Shown here piece by piece: positions 16,897-25,006 of a stretch of 64,000 nucleotides of DNA. Position 1 is the first letter of the stretch, and each line of letters starts with the position of its first letter. Source of the DNA: Rhodobacterales bacterium LSUCC0031 (GTDB lineage: Bacteria; Pseudomonadota; Alphaproteobacteria; Rhodobacterales; Rhodobacteraceae). The stretch is taken from assembly GCA_015689735.1 (NCBI GenBank), contig WVSP01000001.1:1104001-1168000 (forward strand). Direction: 5' to 3'. The position numbers were made by a program, and so were the translations under genes. Below the pieces are notes generated by a model. It was not told the origin of the DNA. It made no database searches and saw only the letters and a program-made list of their open reading frames with translations.

Positions 16897-16967
16897 GTGA
16901 ACTCCGTCCGATCTTTATTCGACTAAATTACTGAAAACAAAACAAAATCGTAATGCTTCGGCACGTG

Positions 16968-16989
16968 CGTACTGTCTATCGTACTGTCA
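16968..16989. repeat. Candidate integrase arm-type site, left end
   Basis: A 22-bp tandem of two CGTACTGTC-like units. It matches 22418-22439 at the other island end with two mismatches and in the same orientation, 71 bp inside the attL core. This position and tandem form suggest an integrase arm-binding site. Confidence 0.6.
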
Positions 16990-16994
16990 GTGCC

Positions 16995-17684
16995 TTATGG
17001 TGATATCGCCTTCAGACGCTTCACGCTGTTCGCAGACCATGACCCTTTCCCTGAGACAGTCGGAACCCCCATAGCGTTGAACCGTTCTGCGATTTGTCGA
17101 AGTGACAGGCTGCCCAGGGGGTCTACACGCTGCAGTAGGGGAAGTTTCGTTCGTGCTGCAGCCTCATACTTCGCAGCGCGGGCAACGGATGCCTTTTGTG
17201 CATCCTCTGCCGTGCCAACCCGTCCCACGAATTGCCCATCTCTGTATGCGCCCAACTGGACGCCTCTGGCCTTTGCGGCTGCTAGGGCGTCTTTGGTCCT
17301 TCGACTGATTGCCTCACGCTCTTGCTCTGCGACCAGAGCCATGATGCCCACTGTGAGCCTGTTGGCATCAGGCATATCAGCCGCCACGAAATCTATCCCT
17401 GCATCACGCAGAGAAAGAAGAAAGGCGGCATCTCGCGTCAGTCGGTCGATCTTTGCGACCACCAGCGTAGCGCCTGTTGCTCTGGAAAGGTCGATTGCTT
17501 CCTGCAGCACAGGTCGGTCGCTCTTCTTCCCCGACTCCACCTCGATCATTTCAGCCAGAAGCTGCCAGTTGCCTCCGTTGAGGTAATCAGCAACGGCTTT
17601 GCGCTGTGCCTCCAGCCCTAGACCTGACTTCCCTTGTCGTGCTGTAGACACCCGCAGGTATGAGATGACCGCCCCGGTAGCCAA
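16995..17684 (-). CDS. Serine recombinase (resolvase/invertase family)
   Basis: A 229-residue protein. The catalytic domain occupies about residues 1-140: ISYLRVSTARQGKSGLGLEAQ includes the nucleophilic serine of the YxRVST motif, and VAKIDRLTRDAAFLLSL and EQEREAISRRTKDALAAAKARG are typical resolvase segments. The C-terminal SLRQIAERFNAMGVPTVSGKGSWSANSVKRL (split here by function, not by gap) is a recombinase-type helix-turn-helix. The start appears to be TTG at 17684 with AAGGA upstream. It could resolve or invert DNA on the element, or be cargo. It lies at the island end opposite the tyrosine integrase. Confidence 0.88.
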   Translation of the reverse strand: MATGAVISYLRVSTARQGKSGLGLEAQRKAVADYLNGGNWQLLAEMIEVESGKKSDRPVLQEAIDLSRATGATLVVAKIDRLTRDAAFLLSLRDAGIDFVAADMPDANRLTVGIMALVAEQEREAISRRTKDALAAAKARGVQLGAYRDGQFVGRVGTAEDAQKASVARAAKYEAAARTKLPLLQRVDPLGSLSLRQIAERFNAMGVPTVSGKGSWSANSVKRLKAISP

Positions 17685-17830
17685 TGTTACGATCCTTCAT
17701 TAGGTGATTTGAAGTAACGTAACATCATTTGGAAGCAAAAGGGAATAGCGTTCGTGGCTTGCGGCAGTTCAACCAAAAGCCATAAGTGATGCTGGGTTCT
17801 GTCGGGAGGCCTGCTATCCCCAATAGCCCT

Positions 17831-18229
17831 CTAGTAACAGGTAACGTTACTTCCCAGCTGCCTGCAGATAGTACCGTCTGATCCATACACGCTGTTTCCG
17901 ACCCTTCGGTAGGTCGTAGGTGGTGTGTAAGCAGATGCCTCGCGAACACTGTTTGCGATTTGATTACCAGATGAAGCAATAGCGTTAGAAAGGTTCGCTT
18001 CACCTTGCGCTCGCGCCAATCGACTTTCTGTAGCGATGCATTCTGTCATCTGCCTTGTGCCTCGTCTGATCCCATAACCTTGGCACACACTGGAAAAGTA
18101 CTCAGCCTGCTGTTGAGGTGTAGTCCTGTTGAACCATGCTGGACTACCTTCCATTCCCAAATTCCCGTCTGCATCACATCCACTAAGCACAAGCATCGCG
18201 GGGAAAATAAAAAGTGACAGTTTCTTCAT
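17831..18229 (-). CDS. Small predicted lipoprotein, unknown function
   Basis: A 132-residue protein starting at the ATG at 18229. MKKLSLFIFPAMLVLSGC is a classic lipoprotein signal peptide with lipobox LSGC, so the mature protein should be anchored by Cys18. The mature part is polar, with a CQGYGIRRGTRQMTEC segment that may form a disulfide, and a C-terminal ICRQLGSNVTCY that may form another. I recognise no named domain. It is island cargo; codon use is less GC-biased than that of chromosomal neighbours. Confidence 0.75.
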   Translation of the reverse strand: MKKLSLFIFPAMLVLSGCDADGNLGMEGSPAWFNRTTPQQQAEYFSSVCQGYGIRRGTRQMTECIATESRLARAQGEANLSNAIASSGNQIANSVREASAYTPPTTYRRVGNSVYGSDGTICRQLGSNVTCY

Positions 18230-18928
18230 CGCGGGACCTTCATTCTTACCGTGAACCGCGAGTATGCAGTTTTCCATCTATTTTGTGAAGCATGGGGCAA
18301 CACCCACCCACAGCGACCCAATCCGATTGATCCCTTCGAAGGTTAAAAAAGGCCGCAGGCAAAGGAAGGGGCCGTGCGAGTGCCACCTACCCCCCTCCCG
18401 TTAGCGTGTTCAGCCCTTCCCTGAGATTAGGGAATGGGACGCGTAAAGTGGGTGTTGCAAATCCGCAACATTGTTCTTCGTTTGTACCCACTTTTGGATT
18501 GTTGTTTATGTCCTGTTGTGGTACAATTAAGAACGACCGGCGATGTGTTCCCGGCCTAAATTCCCCGCAGCGCCACCCAATGAACTGGCCCGCTGCCGGG
18601 CATCTACAGAAGCCGCATCTCCTGCCGACCTTCTGCAGCGCGTTTAGCGCGACCCTCCCTTATGTGATCTCTGATCGTCCCCCGCAGCCCCGGCACCCGG
18701 CTGCTGCAGCTGATGCTGCGATAACCCCGCATGAGGCAGGCTACTGGTCCGCTGCCGTAACAACATGGACAGCGGGACTAATGGGCAGCGACAGTCACGG
18801 CCTCGACCGTGCCACTATTGCAGAAAGCACCCGACAAGTATCGGGTGCCGGTGCGTGGGTAGAGATTAACTCAAATCATTATCCTGCTTCGATTGGAGGG
18901 CGAAGCGATCTCAGCAAAAGGTAACACC
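18230..18928. other. Long non-coding gap in the island with two hairpin regions
   Basis: About 0.7 kb between the divergent lipoprotein and nuclease-like genes. I see no convincing gene; a 172-codon open frame (18406-18924) has no family features. Two structured spots stand out: 18445-18494, where AAAGTGGGT pairs with ACCCACTTT around an inner GTTGC/GCAAC hairpin, and 18827-18848, an 8-bp perfect hairpin GCACCCGA/TCGGGTGC. It could hold promoters, a small RNA or an origin-like site. Confidence 0.5.
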
Positions 18929-19630
18929 ATGACAATCGAACCTATCTGGCAGCAGCCATTTCACGACCGCAAGGCAAAGGGCCAGCAATCCGAACGCCTC
19001 TTCATGATGCAGATCGCCTGTATGGGTGGCGCTGCACAATCATTGGGGACAGTGCCGGGACACAGCGATCCCACTCCTCGCTTCTGCAGGCCATCCTCCA
19101 TCGCGGAGGAAGGCTTCCATTACTCCGTCAGCCCCGACATCCTTTTCACCCTTCCCGGCCAGCCTCGCGGCTTCGCGTCTCTGGCACAGGTGAAGCTGAA
19201 AAAGGTCTACCCCGAAAAGTCGAAGGGCTGGCTGTTCGTTTTTCTGGATGAAGCGGAGATGTACCGAATGAAGGTCGCCGCCCAATTCTTCGACGTCTTC
19301 TTCATCATCCATACGCCGGAAGTTGCTGACGTCGACGGCTTTGGCGAATGGCTTTGGGTGAAGTTCGACGACCTCAGCAACACGGAACTCTACCGCCGCC
19401 GTCTGCCCAACGGAAAGAAAGCCTTTATCCTGCCCCTCAACCTCTTCCGCCCCTTGTCCGAACTCGCAAAGGAACCGCTGCATGAACCAGCCAACATTGA
19501 CGCTCCGCCAACAGATCGATGTGTTCGAAAGAACGCTGATTTGCGAGGCGATGGAAACTTGCCCGAACCGTCACAAATTGGCGCAACGTCTGGGACTGCC
19601 TCTGACGACGCTTTACCGCCGTCTGCATAA
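18929..19630 (+). CDS. Candidate PD-(D/E)XK-type nuclease, island cargo
   Basis: A 233-residue soluble protein from the ATG at 18929 (AAAGG upstream). The pattern GQQSERLF (helix with a conserved-type Glu, about residue 20), SPDILF (about residue 68) and SLAQVKLKK (about residue 85) fits a PD-(D/E)XK nuclease core in the variant with Gln before the catalytic Lys. Strand-helix segments (WLFVFLDEAEMYRMKVAAQFF) follow. Residues after about 184 are low-complexity and overlap the HTH gene in another frame with poor codon usage, so the functional protein may effectively end earlier. The fold call is by motif inspection only; the function (DNA cleavage, defence or element mobility) is inference. Confidence 0.6.
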   Translation: MTIEPIWQQPFHDRKAKGQQSERLFMMQIACMGGAAQSLGTVPGHSDPTPRFCRPSSIAEEGFHYSVSPDILFTLPGQPRGFASLAQVKLKKVYPEKSKGWLFVFLDEAEMYRMKVAAQFFDVFFIIHTPEVADVDGFGEWLWVKFDDLSNTELYRRRLPNGKKAFILPLNLFRPLSELAKEPLHEPANIDAPPTDRCVRKNADLRGDGNLPEPSQIGATSGTASDDALPPSA

Positions 19631-19652
19631 GCATGACCTGCTAGACGCATGA
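19482..19652 (+). CDS. Fis-like helix-turn-helix mini-protein overlapping the nuclease gene
   Basis: A 56-codon frame starting ATG at 19482, with AAAGGA eight bases upstream, and ending TGA at 19652. The translation ends in NRHKLAQRLGLPLTTLYRRL plus a short tail, closely resembling the Fis-type HTH at the C-terminus of NtrC-class activators. It overlaps the nuclease frame by about 149 bp in a different frame. Third-position GC is clearly higher in the HTH frame, which supports it as the selected frame here. It probably binds DNA as a dimer and may regulate the element. Confidence 0.65.
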   Translation: MNQPTLTLRQQIDVFERTLICEAMETCPNRHKLAQRLGLPLTTLYRRLHKHDLLDA

Positions 19653-19783
19653 AACAGGAGGCAGGCCCCACACCGGGCCTGTCGCCGCTCTAGTGGGGGA
19701 TTTTGTGCTGCAACGAACCTTTGGCTGCGCTAGCATCTCCGTCAGTCACAAGCAGGACGTGGCTTTGGCTGGGAGAAAATGCG

Positions 19784-20590
19784 ATGCGGATAATCACGGC
19801 AATAGCAGCCGGTTTCTTTGTGTTTCCGGTAGCCTTAGCGGCACAGGGTTTAGATACCGGGACGGCGGCATATGTTGCCGGCGATTACTTTACGGCCTTG
19901 TCCGAATTGCGACCCTTAGCAGAGCAAGGTAATGCTGATGCACAGTTCTACCTTGGGCAAATGTATCGCAATGGAGCAGGTGTCCCTGAGGATAAACTTG
20001 TAGCGGTTCGTTGGTTTCGGTTGGCCGCAGAGCAAGGCCATGCCGACGCACAGTTCCACTTGGGGTGGATGTACGACGAGGGTGAAGGCGTCCTACAGAG
20101 CCAGACTGAGTCTATTCGTTGGGAGCGGTTGGCTGCGGAGCAAGGCCACGTTATCGCGCAGATAAGTATGGGGACGGCTTACCTAATGGGTCATGGTGTC
20201 CCACATGACATGACCGAAGCAATTTTCTGGTTTAGGTTAGCCGCGGAGCAAGGCGATGCGGATGCACAAACGTTTCTCGGCTCTAGGTATGCATTTGGTC
20301 TGGGCGTCACGCAGAGCTACACGGAGGCTGTTTATTGGTACATGCAGGCTGCGATTCAGGGGAAAGCATCCGCTCAGTTCTGGCTAGCAAATCGGTATAA
20401 AAATGGTGAGGGTGTCCCGCAGGACTATTATGAAGCACATTTCTGGTCGAATATTGCGGCGGCGCAAAACGTCAATGGGGCGGCTGACTTAAGGGACCAA
20501 ATTGCCGAACTTATGACCTTAGAGCAGCTTGCGGAAGCTCAACGGCGGGCCACTCGCTGTATGACATCGGACTACACCGACTGCAATTAA
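19784..20590 (+). CDS. Exported Sel1-repeat (TPR-like) protein
   Basis: A 268-residue protein. The start at 19784 follows GGGAGA and gives a signal peptide (MRIITAIAAGFFVFPVALAA). The mature part is about five or six Sel1-like repeats, seen in units such as GNADAQFYLGQMYRNGAGVP, GHADAQFHLGWMYDEGEGV and GKASAQFWLANRYKNGEGVP, each about 36 residues. Sel1 repeats mediate protein-protein contacts, often in the envelope or secreted effectors. It is an island gene; its partner is unknown. It could be an adaptor for the island lipoprotein, but nothing in the sequence proves that. Confidence 0.8.
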   Translation: MRIITAIAAGFFVFPVALAAQGLDTGTAAYVAGDYFTALSELRPLAEQGNADAQFYLGQMYRNGAGVPEDKLVAVRWFRLAAEQGHADAQFHLGWMYDEGEGVLQSQTESIRWERLAAEQGHVIAQISMGTAYLMGHGVPHDMTEAIFWFRLAAEQGDADAQTFLGSRYAFGLGVTQSYTEAVYWYMQAAIQGKASAQFWLANRYKNGEGVPQDYYEAHFWSNIAAAQNVNGAADLRDQIAELMTLEQLAEAQRRATRCMTSDYTDCN

Positions 20591-20930
20591 GACTGCGTTG
20601 CGCGAGGCCTCACCTAAATCGCCCCTATATAGCGAATTGGGAGAACGTCCTGACCATGTTCTGCGTCGCCCCTCCCCCTCCACACAGAAAAACGTCAACA
20701 CCCATGACCTAATGCTGTTTGGGGACTTTACAGGCCAATACCGTCAACTACTGTCTTGCCCTAAGAGGAACTTCCAGAGACTTCTGCGCCTTTGCGCCTC
20801 TGTTAACAGTCCCATCAGCCGGGTCTTCTCCGCCTCAGATAGCACCAGTTACTGACGGTAAAATTCCATCTCTATTTGGGCTGCTTCTAGTGTTTACGAA
20901 CCGTTTATTATAGATCCGCGTATGTGATTT
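20591..20930. other. Non-coding gap between the Sel1 gene and the integrase
   Basis: 340 bp between the Sel1 gene and the 3' end of the convergent integrase. I see no supported gene, RNA or strong terminator here. Confidence 0.5.
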
Positions 20931-22409
20931 TTACAATGTCATCTCCTTGATCCATTCTAAATATGGATGCGAAACTTTGTTCAGAGCCTCTTGCATGCGT
21001 TTCAGTGATGGGCCGTCGCCGTATGATGCTGAAACCGTATGCTGTCCATGACCTAAAATTGCATCATTTAGCCCATCGGAAACTTCGGCGTCGCGTAGTT
21101 TATCTTTCAGAGAACCTCGCATTGAGTGCAAAGTGAAACGGCCAGGTCCTCTTGGAGCCATTACTTCAAGTTTAACTTTTTTCCGCCAATGGCTTGAAAG
21201 CTCTGAGGCGCGGCTTTTCCCGTCTGTTTTCATTGAAAATGAAAAAACGCGACCATCGTTCGATCTTGGATTGTTTTTCAAGTGAATGGCAAGCGGTAGG
21301 ATTACTTCCGGTATTGGCACACGACGTGCTGAACCCTTGTTCTTAACCTTTGCGCTGCGAAGGTCGAAATAAGGAACGTCCTCAAGGTTGACTTGATCTG
21401 TATGGAGAAGTGCTGCTTCCTCGAGGCGCATACCTGTCGCGATCAGTATTGCCCAAAGGTATTTCAGTTCTTGAGGAAGATTGGGAATCGCAAAAAGTGC
21501 CGTTAGTTGTCTGTCTGACAAAGGGCGGTAGTTTTCTTTACGGACCCCGTAAGTCGAAAGCTTCAGTCCATGTAGTGGATTCGTACCAATCAACCCTTTT
21601 GTTTCGGCAAAATGGAGCATGCCGCTGACTGCTGTGATCCTGCTCTTGATGGTGCTGTTATTATAACCTTGGTCAGCGAGTTCCTGCGCAAAGGAGTATC
21701 CATGCTTCGCTTCTATAGCGTTGATTGGAAGGTCTCCCACATAGTCGAGAAATTGAATGACATACTTGGGCCAGTCTTTCGATGTGCGTAGCTTCAGGTT
21801 TCCAGCCTCGACGCGCTGGGCGAGATGAGCTTTGAAACGCCCTAAGAGTTGTGACAGGCATTCGGAAGAGCTTTGTCCATCGATGCGGAGGATTTTGGCA
21901 ACATCTGCCAACAATCCATGGACATCGTCTTCACTCGGCGGGAAGCCACCGTTCCGCAAAGCCACGCCCGCAACCTCTGGATCCAATTCATGCCTTGCGC
22001 GCTTAGCAAGCAGGTTGAAGGCAAAAGCACTGATTTTTTCGAAAGCGTCCTGCCGTTCTCCATCAGTCTGGGGGGGAGTAGAGAGTGGGATTGGTTCAAC
22101 ATCGTCAATTTCTGGTTGGTACTCAGAGGAATAGGGCTGTTGTTCAATTCCCAAAAGCTCAACAGCTTTTCGATATGGGCTGTCCGGTTGCCAAATTCTC
22201 GACTGCTGATGAGATGCTAGAACCTTCTCGCGCATCTTGGCTTCGAGGTCATGCAGCTTCCGTTCCGCAAGGCGACGGTCGGAAGTACCAGTCGAGAGCC
22301 TCACCTGTTTGTTGCCGAAAGCCGCGCGCGCTTCCGCCGGCACGGTCATTTCCGCGTACCAGTTGCCCTTCTTTCCGCGTTGAAACAAACTTGCTGGGTG
22401 CCAGTCCAT
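20931..22409 (-). CDS. int: Tyrosine recombinase / phage-type integrase
   Basis: A 492-residue integrase. The N-terminal half (about residues 1-280) holds a DUF6538-like start (SLFQRGKKGNWYAEMTVP) and a SAM-like core-binding domain (YVIQFLDYVGDLPINAIE). The catalytic domain shows Arg I in LIATGMRLEEAALL, the beta-hairpin Lys in SAKVKNKGSARRVPIP, the HxxR motif in LHSMRGSLKDKL, GHGQHTVSASYG with His and the nucleophilic Tyr. It lies 95 bp from tRNA-Cys and reads away from it, as is usual for tRNA-targeting islands. It should catalyse integration and excision at the 20-bp repeat. Confidence 0.93.
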   Translation of the reverse strand: MDWHPASLFQRGKKGNWYAEMTVPAEARAAFGNKQVRLSTGTSDRRLAERKLHDLEAKMREKVLASHQQSRIWQPDSPYRKAVELLGIEQQPYSSEYQPEIDDVEPIPLSTPPQTDGERQDAFEKISAFAFNLLAKRARHELDPEVAGVALRNGGFPPSEDDVHGLLADVAKILRIDGQSSSECLSQLLGRFKAHLAQRVEAGNLKLRTSKDWPKYVIQFLDYVGDLPINAIEAKHGYSFAQELADQGYNNSTIKSRITAVSGMLHFAETKGLIGTNPLHGLKLSTYGVRKENYRPLSDRQLTALFAIPNLPQELKYLWAILIATGMRLEEAALLHTDQVNLEDVPYFDLRSAKVKNKGSARRVPIPEVILPLAIHLKNNPRSNDGRVFSFSMKTDGKSRASELSSHWRKKVKLEVMAPRGPGRFTLHSMRGSLKDKLRDAEVSDGLNDAILGHGQHTVSASYGDGPSLKRMQEALNKVSHPYLEWIKEMTL

Positions 22410-22417
22410 ATCCCGTC

Positions 22418-22439
22418 CGTACTGCCTGTCGTACTGTCA
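22418..22439. repeat. Candidate integrase arm-type site, right end
   Basis: A 22-bp tandem repeat matching 16968-16989 with two mismatches, placed just upstream of the integrase start and 62 bp inside the attR core. It may also be an autoregulatory site for int. Confidence 0.6.
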
Positions 22440-22501
22440 AACATACTGACACTGCTACCTTTGAGGGTCAACAATACAAGGCAATAACGGATTTGATGTG
22501 T

Positions 22502-22521
22502 TTGTGGAGGCGAGTACCGGA
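22502..22521. repeat. attR core within the tRNA-Cys 3' end
   Basis: A 20-bp direct repeat identical to 16877-16896. It spans the last 17 bases of tRNA-Cys plus three flanking bases, so insertion rebuilt an intact tRNA. Confidence 0.85.
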
Positions 22522-22578
22522 ATCGAACCGGTCTACACGGATTTGCAATCCGCTGCGTAACCTCTCCGCCAACTCGCC
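22505..22578 (-). tRNA. tRNA-Cys (GCA)
   Basis: A 74-nt cloverleaf. Acceptor stem GGCGAGT/ACTCGCC, encoded TCCA end, anticodon loop ATTGCAAA giving GCA, T-arm CCGGTTCGATTCCGG. It is the insertion target of the adjacent element and remains intact. Confidence 0.96.
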
Positions 22579-22728
22579 GCCGGGGTGGTGGAAGGTGAGG
22601 TAGCCGATCCGCCAGCGGTGCGCAAGCCTGCGGGGACAAACGTCGCAGGATGCGAAGCTGTCGTTGCGCCAGCTTGCGGGCTGTGCCAAGACAGGGATGG
22701 ATAAACTAGACGGATTGGTTCAGTTCCC

Positions 22729-23382
22729 ATGGCAGACTACGCCGAACGCCGCCGCACGATGGTCGATACCCAAGTGCGGCCATCCGATGTCACCAGCTTT
22801 CCCATTCTTGATGCGATGTTATCGATCCCGCGCGAGGCCTTTGTGCCGGACGCCAAGCGCGATCTGGCCTATGCGGGCGCGCCGGTTGATCTTGGTGGCG
22901 GGCGGCAATTGATGGAGCCGCGCAGCATCGCCAAGATGTTGCAAGCGCTAAATGTGCAGCCGGGTGAGCTCGTGCTCGAGATAGCGCCGGGCTTGGGCTA
23001 TGGGACGGCGCTTTTGGCCCGCTTGGCCGATGCCGTTGTCGCAGTCGAGGAAGATGCGGGTCTGGCCGCGGATGCCGAGGCCGCGCTTTCGGCCCAGGAA
23101 ATCGACAACGCCGCCGTGCTGAGCGCGCCGCTGACCGCGGGGAGTGCCAAGAACGGCCCATATGATGTGATCGTGGCCTTTGCCGGTGTCGAAGTGATGC
23201 CGCAAGTCTTGATCGACCAACTCAAAGAGGGCGGTCGGATCATGGCCGTTTTCATGCAAGGCGCGCTGGGCGAGGTGCGGCTTGGCCGCAAGATCGACGG
23301 CGCTATGTCGTGGCGGGCAGAGTTTAATGCAACCGCGCCGGTCTTGCCGGGGTTTGCGCGGGTGCTGGGTTTCGTATTCTAA
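22729..23382 (+). CDS. pcm: Protein-L-isoaspartate O-methyltransferase family protein
   Basis: A 217-residue methyltransferase of normal Pcm length. RRRTMVDTQVRPSDVTSFPI at the start and VLEIAPGLGYGTALLARL near residue 84 (SAM motif I) mark the family, which methylates abnormal isoaspartyl residues for repair. In Rhodobacterales a Pcm-like gene commonly precedes a tolC-like gene, as here (50 bp to the next start), so the two are likely one transcript. Motif I carries EIAPGLGYG rather than the more usual EIGTGSGY, so catalytic specificity is not assured. Confidence 0.8.
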   Translation: MADYAERRRTMVDTQVRPSDVTSFPILDAMLSIPREAFVPDAKRDLAYAGAPVDLGGGRQLMEPRSIAKMLQALNVQPGELVLEIAPGLGYGTALLARLADAVVAVEEDAGLAADAEAALSAQEIDNAAVLSAPLTAGSAKNGPYDVIVAFAGVEVMPQVLIDQLKEGGRIMAVFMQGALGEVRLGRKIDGAMSWRAEFNATAPVLPGFARVLGFVF

Positions 23383-23432
23383 GGCCCAATTCAGTGGCCT
23401 TTGGCCGAGCGCGGTTCGGCAAGCAAAGGGTG

Positions 23433-24824
23433 ATGACGATGGCGGTCTGGACTGTTCGATTGACGCGAGGTTTGAGTGTCGCGCTGGGCATGGCGGTGCT
23501 GGCCGCGCTGCCCGCAAGCGCCGATACGCTGCGCGCAGCCATGGCCGATGCCTATCGCAACTCCGCCTTGCTGGAACAGAACCGTTATTTGCTGCGTCTG
23601 CGCGATGAGGGTGTGAACCAAGCGATCGCCGCGCTTTTACCGACGCTCGGCTTTGTCGCGAGCACGTCGCGCGATCTGGTGGCTGATACCACGACCACGA
23701 CAGCGCGGCTTGTGGCCGAAGCCACGCTTTATGCCGGTGGGTCGCGGCGGAATGCCGTGCGCGGGGCAGAGGAGACGCTGAACGCCGCGCGCGCCCAGCT
23801 TGTCACGCTCGAGGCGCAAGTGCTTGGCGACGCGGTCACCGCCTATCTGGAGGTGTGGCAGTCGGCGCAAGTCGTCGCTGTGCGCGAGGCCAATGTGCGT
23901 GTCGTCACCGAACAGCTGCGCGCCGCGCGGGATCGGTTCGAAGTGGGCGAGGCGACGCGCACCGATGTCGCCCAAGCCGAGGCGCAGCTGGCAAGCGCGC
24001 GCTCGAATTTGGCCGCTGCCCAAGGGACGTACGACATCGCCCGAGAATTGTTCAACCTTGCGGTTGGCCGCTATCCCGGTACCTTGTCGGGGCCGGGTGC
24101 AATGCCGGTTCTGCCCACCTCGGAGGAAGAGGCTGCGCGCCTTGCCCGGCAAGAACACCCGGCCATCCGCGCCTTGCAGCATGAAGTTGCCGCCGCCGAA
24201 TTTGCTGTCGTACAGGCACGTGGCGCGATGTTGCCGAGCCTGTCGATGGAGCTGTCGCGCAGTGAGACATTCGTCGCGCCAAATCCCGCTTTCGAAGGCA
24301 ATGGCGCAAGCCTTAGCCTCACGCTCAGCCAGCCGATTTATCGCGGTGGCCAACTTGGCTCGCTCGAGCGGCAGGCCTTGGCCCAAGCCGAGTCGGTCCG
24401 GGCGGGCTTGAACCGCCAAGTGCAGGTCAATCTCCAGCTGTTGGGCAATGCCTATGCCCGGCTGAGGATCGCCACGGCGCAGCTGCAAGCCTCGGAGCAA
24501 CGGATCGCGGCGGCACAGCTTGCCTTTGACGGTATCCGCGAGGAAGCGGCCCTCGGCGCGCGGACCACGCTCGATGTGCTCGACGCTGAACAAACCCTGC
24601 TTGAAGCGCGCATTAGCCGGATCGAGGCACAGGCAGGACTTTACGGTGCGGCCTATGCGATCTTGGGGGCAGCTGGGCTTTTGGGTGTCGAAAAGCTCGA
24701 TCTTCCTGTTCCGGAATATGATGTCGCCGCTTACGGCGCAGCATTTGCGGGCGGACAGCTACGGCTCAACTCGCCTCAAGGTGAGCGGCTCGACACGCTG
24801 CTCAAGGCGATCGGGCGGGAGTGA
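23433..24824 (+). CDS. tolC: TolC-family outer-membrane channel protein
   Basis: A 463-residue protein with a signal peptide ending ALPASA before DTLRAAMADAYRNS. Two duplicated OEP repeats follow (each with long helices such as RDRFEVGEATRTDVAQAEAQLASAR split across the helix, and GIREEAALGARTTLDVLDAEQ), as expected of trimeric TolC tunnels that serve type I secretion and RND or ABC efflux. The ATG at 23433 is chosen; an ATG two codons later is an alternative with better spacing to AAAGGG. It is downstream of pcm in a probable operon. Confidence 0.9.
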   Translation: MTMAVWTVRLTRGLSVALGMAVLAALPASADTLRAAMADAYRNSALLEQNRYLLRLRDEGVNQAIAALLPTLGFVASTSRDLVADTTTTTARLVAEATLYAGGSRRNAVRGAEETLNAARAQLVTLEAQVLGDAVTAYLEVWQSAQVVAVREANVRVVTEQLRAARDRFEVGEATRTDVAQAEAQLASARSNLAAAQGTYDIARELFNLAVGRYPGTLSGPGAMPVLPTSEEEAARLARQEHPAIRALQHEVAAAEFAVVQARGAMLPSLSMELSRSETFVAPNPAFEGNGASLSLTLSQPIYRGGQLGSLERQALAQAESVRAGLNRQVQVNLQLLGNAYARLRIATAQLQASEQRIAAAQLAFDGIREEAALGARTTLDVLDAEQTLLEARISRIEAQAGLYGAAYAILGAAGLLGVEKLDLPVPEYDVAAYGAAFAGGQLRLNSPQGERLDTLLKAIGRE

Positions 24825-25006
24825 TCTGGCCGCCGCATGTCGGCGCGAGATCGTTACAATCCGCCCTTTCCATTGTGTGAAGCGGCACTTGCGGCTATGC
24901 TACACGGCAAGCCCCCCGCATGAGGGGGTCAAAGGGTCGGTCGCTCGCGGGCGCGCATGGGCGCGCAATCAGTGAACATGCCCCGTGTGTTGAGGAGTAA
25001 GTGGTG

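Larger units (their letters stand above)
16877..22521. mobile_element. Compact integrative element inserted at tRNA-Cys (about 5.6 kb)
   Basis: A 20-bp sequence covering the 3' end of tRNA-Cys (22502-22521) is repeated exactly and in the same orientation at 16877-16896. Between the copies lie a tyrosine integrase next to the tRNA, a serine recombinase at the opposite end, a lipoprotein gene, a nuclease-like gene, a Fis-like HTH gene and a Sel1-repeat gene. Base composition is visibly less GC-rich than the flanks and there are longer non-coding gaps. This is the standard signature of a site-specific island at a tRNA. No replication, conjugation or phage structural genes are seen, so it is a mini-island or satellite-like element. 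Confidence 0.88.

Noticed and set aside
18406-18924. 172-codon frame in the island before the nuclease-like gene
   Set aside because: No recognisable family, Pro/Cys/Ser-rich shuffled composition, no ribosome-binding site of note, and it overlaps hairpins. Kept only as a gap note.
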